From assembly GCA_049642385.1 (NCBI GenBank), contig JBAROU010000207.1, positions 1-8,500 on the forward strand: a DNA stretch of 8,500 bases, written 5' to 3'. How positions within the stretch are numbered: the stretch's first letter is position 1; each line of letters begins with the position of its first letter. Below are positions 6,157 through 8,500 of the stretch, piece by piece. The position numbers were made by a program, and so were the translations under genes. The notes below the pieces were generated by a model that saw only the letters and a list, made by a program, of their open reading frames with translations, ran no database searches and was not told the origin of the DNA. This DNA is from JBAROU01 sp049642385 (GTDB taxonomy: Bacteria; Chloroflexota; Dehalococcoidia; DSTF01; RBG-16-68-14).

Positions 6157-6788
6157 CAGCTTGCTCGCACCAGGGAGAGAAACTCCGACCGCGTGGCTAC
6201 GCGCTTACGAAAGTGCCCGCGCATCGCAGAGGTGACCACCGAGCTCCCCGGCTTCTTCGCGCCCCGCATCGTCATGCACAAGTGCTCCGCCTCGACGACG
6301 ACGCCGACGCCATCCGGCTCGAGGCAGTCAGTCACGCAGTCCGCGATCTGGCTCGTGAGCCGTTCTTGAAGCTGCGGGCGCTTCGCATACGCCTCAACAA
6401 CGCGCGCCAGCTTGCTCAGCCCCACGACCCGCCCGTCCGGAATGTAGCCCAGGTGGACCCGACCGTGGAACGGCAGCAGATGGTGCTCGCAAAGTGAGTA
6501 GAACGGGACATCCCTGACGATGACCATCTCCTGGTGTCCTTCCTCAAAGCCGACGCGCAGGTACTCGTGCGGGTCCTCGCTGAGACCCGCGAAGACCTCC
6601 GCGTACATCCGCGCCACCCGTTGCGGCGTATCGACCAGCGCCTCGCGGTCGGGGTCATCACCGATCGCCTCGATGATCTCGCGCACGGCCCGCTCGATCC
6701 GATCGATATCGAACGTGCCGTCTCGGCCTCGTAGCAGTGTTTGCATCGACGCCATCATCCCCGATCCACCGTCACCCTGCTGTGACAT
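6156..6788 (-). CDS. folE: GTP cyclohydrolase I
   Basis: A type I GTP cyclohydrolase that converts GTP to 7,8-dihydroneopterin triphosphate, the first step towards folate and other pterins, as a cytoplasmic homodecamer. Zinc ligands are C100 and H103 in CEHHLLPF and C171 in EHLCM, matching Cys110, His113 and Cys181 of the E. coli enzyme. The substrate-binding and catalytic stretches GYIPDGRVVGLSKLAR (114-129) and MTMRGAKKPGS (172-182) are intact. The start is uncertain: at 6788 the only Shine-Dalgarno-like GAGG is one base from ATG, whereas ATGs at 6758 and 6755 (residues 11 and 12) follow GGTGGA at better spacing. The first 20 residues are Gly/Gln-rich and outside the conserved domain. It heads the minus-strand operon; the stop overlaps the glycosyltransferase start by one base. 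Confidence 0.95.
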   Translation of the reverse strand: MSQQGDGGSGMMASMQTLLRGRDGTFDIDRIERAVREIIEAIGDDPDREALVDTPQRVARMYAEVFAGLSEDPHEYLRVGFEEGHQEMVIVRDVPFYSLCEHHLLPFHGRVHLGYIPDGRVVGLSKLARVVEAYAKRPQLQERLTSQIADCVTDCLEPDGVGVVVEAEHLCMTMRGAKKPGSSVVTSAMRGHFRKRVATRSEFLSLVRAS

Positions 6789-6796
6789 ACCTCACA
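6781..6796. promoter_or_regulatory. CRP/FNR-family-like palindrome TGTGA-N6-TCACA over the folE start
   Basis: All ten fixed bases of the E. coli CRP consensus half-sites are present with the exact 6-base spacer. The site covers the 6788 start codon of folE and lies about 100 bases upstream of the predicted aldehyde dehydrogenase transcription start. Binding by a Crp/Fnr-type regulator is inference. Here it would be placed to block folE or to act upstream of the dehydrogenase. Confidence 0.35.
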
Positions 6797-6860
6797 GGGT
6801 ACCCAACAGCCCCAGTCTAGCAAACGCGAGTGTCGCCGGGCGGCCGAACCTGAGACAGGA

Positions 6861-6890
6861 TTGACGACCTAGCTTAGCTGGTGCTAAGCT
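6861..6890 (+). promoter_or_regulatory. Candidate promoter of the aldehyde dehydrogenase gene
   Basis: TTGACG (6861-6866, 5 of 6 of the -35 consensus) is followed after 18 bases by TAAGCT (6885-6890, 3 of 6 of the -10 consensus). The weak -10 box lies within one arm of the 6870-6891 palindrome, as in promoters that need relief of repression or activation. Leader length would be about 60 bases. Confidence 0.4.
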
Positions 6891-6891
6891 A
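6870..6891. promoter_or_regulatory. Perfect 9+9 bp palindrome in the aldehyde dehydrogenase promoter (likely operator)
   Basis: TAGCTTAGC (6870-6878) and GCTAAGCTA (6883-6891) are exact reverse complements around TGGT. The element fills the region from just after the -35 box through the -10 box, the classic position for a dimeric repressor. Its right half GGTGCTAA (6880-6887) recurs one mismatch away as GGCGCTAA (6894-6901), a 14-base step that could be a third half-site. Confidence 0.5.
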
Positions 6892-6910
6892 TCGGCGCTA
6901 ACCAGCATAA

Positions 6911-6930
6911 CGGTCGTCTCCCGACGACCG
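6911..6930. promoter_or_regulatory. Perfect 8+8 bp inverted repeat in the aldehyde dehydrogenase leader
   Basis: CGGTCGTC (6911-6918) and GACGACCG (6923-6930) are exact reverse complements around TCCC. The element lies in the predicted 5' untranslated region, 14 bases before the Shine-Dalgarno. It could be a second operator or an mRNA-stabilising or attenuating hairpin. No T-run follows, so a terminator is unlikely. Confidence 0.45.
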
Positions 6931-6944
6931 CCAGCTTTCAAACC

Positions 6945-6952
6945 AAGGAGGA
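6945..6952 (+). promoter_or_regulatory. Strong Shine-Dalgarno that fixes the GTG start at 6957
   Basis: AAGGAGGA with its GGAGG core ending 5 bases before GTG. The next in-frame ATG (7002) has no such site. Confidence 0.75.
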
Positions 6953-6956
6953 TCCC

Positions 6957-8438
6957 GTGACCACCGAAACAAAGTCTCGGACCGAAGCCAAGACATTTCA
7001 AATGCTCATCGGAGGCGAATGGGTCAACGCCAAGAGCGGTAAGACCTTCGAGCGTCTCAGCCCGGCCAACGGCGAGCTCGTCGGCACGTATCCGCTCGCC
7101 GACACCGAGGACGTGGACGCCGCGGTCGACATCGCCCGCAGTGTCTTCGACTCGGGCGCGTGGAGCAACGCGCCTGCCAAGCAGCGCCACGACGTGCTGC
7201 GTAAGGTCGCCGACGGCCTGCGCGCTAACATCGCGCCCATGGCCACGCTGCTTGCACAGGAGGTCGGCAAGCCGCTCAACATGGCGATGGGCGAAGTAGC
7301 GATGGCGGCTGACGTCTACGAATACTTCGCCGGGCTCACGCTGGACCTCCATGGCGAATCGATCACGCAGTACGCGCCGGATGCTGTCGGTCTTACGATC
7401 CACGAGCCGATCGGCGTGGTGGGCGTGATCACGCCGTGGAACTTCCCACTGCTGCTGCTGAGCTGGAAGGTCGCGCCCGCGCTCGCTGCGGGCTGCACCA
7501 TCGTCGCAAAGCCCGCACAGCTCACGCCGGGCACAACGATCGAGTTGGGCCGCATCGTCCTAGAGGCGGGTGCGCCCGCCGGCGTGATGAACGTGATCAC
7601 CGGTCCCGGTTCCAGGATCGGCAACCACATGGCTGAGCACCCCAAGGTGGACAAGATCGCGTTCACCGGCTCGACCGAAGTCGGCCGCTCGGTTATGCGC
7701 GCCGCCGCCGGCACGATCAAGAAGCTCTCGCTGGAGCTGGGCGGCAAGTCGCCCAACATCGTCTTTGCCGACGCGCCAATCGACGCAGCCGTCGCCGGCG
7801 CGTTCTTCGGCATCTACCTGAACACCGGCCAGGTATGCCAGGCTGGCTCCCGCTTGCCGATCCACGAGTCGGTCAAGGACGAGTTCATGGAGAAGCTGAT
7901 CAACTTCACGAAGACCGTGAAGCTCGGCGACCCGCTCGACCCCAGTACCACCATGGGCCCCGTCGTCGACCAGAACCAGTTCAGCACCGTCGAGCATTAT
8001 GTCGAGGCAGGCAAGAAGGAGGGCGCGAAGGTCCTCGTCGGCGGCTCCCGACCGAAGGGGGATGGCCTGGACAAGGGCTACTTCTACGAGCCGACGATCT
8101 TCGACGGCGTCCGCAACGACATGACGATCGCCCAGGAGGAGATCTTCGGGCCGGTGCTCAGCGTCATGACCTTCAAGGACGTCGACGAAGCGATCGCGAT
8201 GGCGAACGACTCGATGTACGGCCTCGCCGCAGCTGTCTGGACACGCGACCTCAACACTGCCCTCAAGGCCGCGAAGGGCATTCGCGCAGGCACCGTGTGG
8301 GTGAACACCTACCACACCGCCGGGCTGCCCTTCATGCCGTACGGTGGCTACAAGCAGAGCGGCATCGGCCGCGAGCTGGGTCGCCACGGCTTGCTGGAGT
8401 ACATGGAGACAAAGGCGATCCAGATCAAGCTGTCCTAA
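6957..8438 (+). CDS. NAD(P)-dependent aldehyde dehydrogenase (ALDH superfamily)
   Basis: A full-length 493-residue aldehyde dehydrogenase that oxidises an aldehyde to its carboxylate with NAD(P)+ in the cytoplasm. Family landmarks in order are N162 in TPWNFP, K185 in AKPA for cofactor binding, the Rossmann-loop GSTEVG (238-243), general base E260 in LELGGKSPN, catalytic C294 in NTGQVCQAGSR, and EEIFGP (395-400), whose glutamate contacts the nicotinamide ribose. The C-terminal PYGGYKQSGIGRE stretch is typical of the ALDH1/betaine-aldehyde/phenylacetaldehyde branch. The substrate cannot be assigned by eye. The GTG start is set by a strong Shine-Dalgarno. The gene stands alone, with its own promoter region containing two perfect palindromes and a terminator hairpin 20 bases after the stop. 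This suggests an inducible monocistronic unit, perhaps for aldehyde detoxification or catabolism. Confidence 0.95.
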   Translation: MTTETKSRTEAKTFQMLIGGEWVNAKSGKTFERLSPANGELVGTYPLADTEDVDAAVDIARSVFDSGAWSNAPAKQRHDVLRKVADGLRANIAPMATLLAQEVGKPLNMAMGEVAMAADVYEYFAGLTLDLHGESITQYAPDAVGLTIHEPIGVVGVITPWNFPLLLLSWKVAPALAAGCTIVAKPAQLTPGTTIELGRIVLEAGAPAGVMNVITGPGSRIGNHMAEHPKVDKIAFTGSTEVGRSVMRAAAGTIKKLSLELGGKSPNIVFADAPIDAAVAGAFFGIYLNTGQVCQAGSRLPIHESVKDEFMEKLINFTKTVKLGDPLDPSTTMGPVVDQNQFSTVEHYVEAGKKEGAKVLVGGSRPKGDGLDKGYFYEPTIFDGVRNDMTIAQEEIFGPVLSVMTFKDVDEAIAMANDSMYGLAAAVWTRDLNTALKAAKGIRAGTVWVNTYHTAGLPFMPYGGYKQSGIGRELGRHGLLEYMETKAIQIKLS

Positions 8439-8464
8439 CATCTTGAGCGCAGAACGGAAGGAGG
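8439..8464. repeat. Possible degenerate copy of the 4037-4060 palindromic repeat
   Basis: CATCTTGAGC, a short variable middle, then CG and AAGGAGG, lines up with CATCCTGAGC..CGAAGGAGG at 4037-4059. Both copies lie directly in an intergenic gap. The match is by eye, needs small gaps, and overlaps the left arm of the terminator. Confidence 0.3.
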
Positions 8465-8489
8465 CGCGGGCCACTGGCCCGCGCCTCCT
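8459..8489 (+). terminator. Terminator-like hairpin after the aldehyde dehydrogenase
   Basis: A perfect 14-bp stem, AGGAGGCGCGGGCC (8459-8472) against GGCCCGCGCCTCCT (8476-8489), with a 3-base loop ACT, 20 bases after the stop. It is very GC-rich and would be stable in RNA. Only GTTAAC follows instead of a T-run, so it may end transcription less sharply, or act in both directions. Confidence 0.7.
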
Positions 8490-8500
8490 GTTAACAGCGC

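Noticed and set aside
6797..6837. Possible folE promoter on the minus strand (TTTGCT-N17-TACCCT), and GGGTACCC palindrome at 6797-6804
   Set aside because: Each box matches only 3 of 6 consensus bases. The 8-base palindrome is short and not clearly placed for regulation.
7560..8474. Minus-strand open frame of 304 codons opposite the aldehyde dehydrogenase
   Set aside because: It is a shadow of a complete conserved gene on the other strand, with no recognisable motif or ribosome binding site.

Overview
The window is GC-rich bacterial DNA carrying eight complete protein genes and little non-coding space; no gap exceeds 170 bases. I see no tRNA, rRNA, insertion sequence or CRISPR array. Taxonomy is inferred only. 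High GC, secreted proteins with a Thr/Pro linker and an LPXTG cell-wall sorting signal, an MshA-like glycosyltransferase, a ResC/CcsA-type cytochrome c assembly protein, and GTG/TTG starts point to a high-GC Gram-positive-type bacterium. Chloroflexota or Actinobacteriota are the best guesses, and the sequence alone does not decide between them.

Layout. (1) 28-621, minus: thpR, an RNA 2',3'-cyclic phosphodiesterase. (2) 622-718: a divergent intergenic region with a good plus-strand promoter (TTGACG-N16-TATACT). (3) 719-3126, plus: a two-gene operon of paralogous secreted esterases of the PHB-depolymerase/feruloyl-esterase type, overlapping by ATGA. Both have a signal peptide, a Ser-Asp-His triad, six conserved cysteines and a C-terminal LPXTG signal. 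(4) 6788-3111, minus: a tightly packed four-gene run, folE (GTP cyclohydrolase I), an MshA-like GT4 glycosyltransferase, a PIG-L/LmbE deacetylase and ccsA. The first three are joined by a TGATG overlap and a 1-base gap. The last gene converges on, and overlaps by 16 bases, the second esterase. (5) 6789-6956: a regulatory region between folE and an aldehyde dehydrogenase, holding a TGTGA-N6-TCACA palindrome over the folE start, a 9+9 bp palindrome inside the dehydrogenase promoter, and an 8+8 bp hairpin in its leader. (6) 6957-8438, plus: an NAD(P)-dependent aldehyde dehydrogenase, closed by a 14-bp terminator-like hairpin.

How the genes may work together. The esterase pair looks like a co-expressed surface hydrolase module acting on extracellular polyesters or ester-linked plant or aromatic material. 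The glycosyltransferase and deacetylase are in the order of the first and third enzymatic steps of mycothiol-type synthesis (GlcNAc transfer to inositol phosphate, then N-deacetylation), although they could also serve glycolipid or pterin-glycoside chemistry. The aldehyde dehydrogenase is a separately regulated monocistronic unit. The least ordinary items are the tandem LPXTG esterases, the MshA/MshB-like pair coupled to folE, and the layered palindromes upstream of the dehydrogenase.
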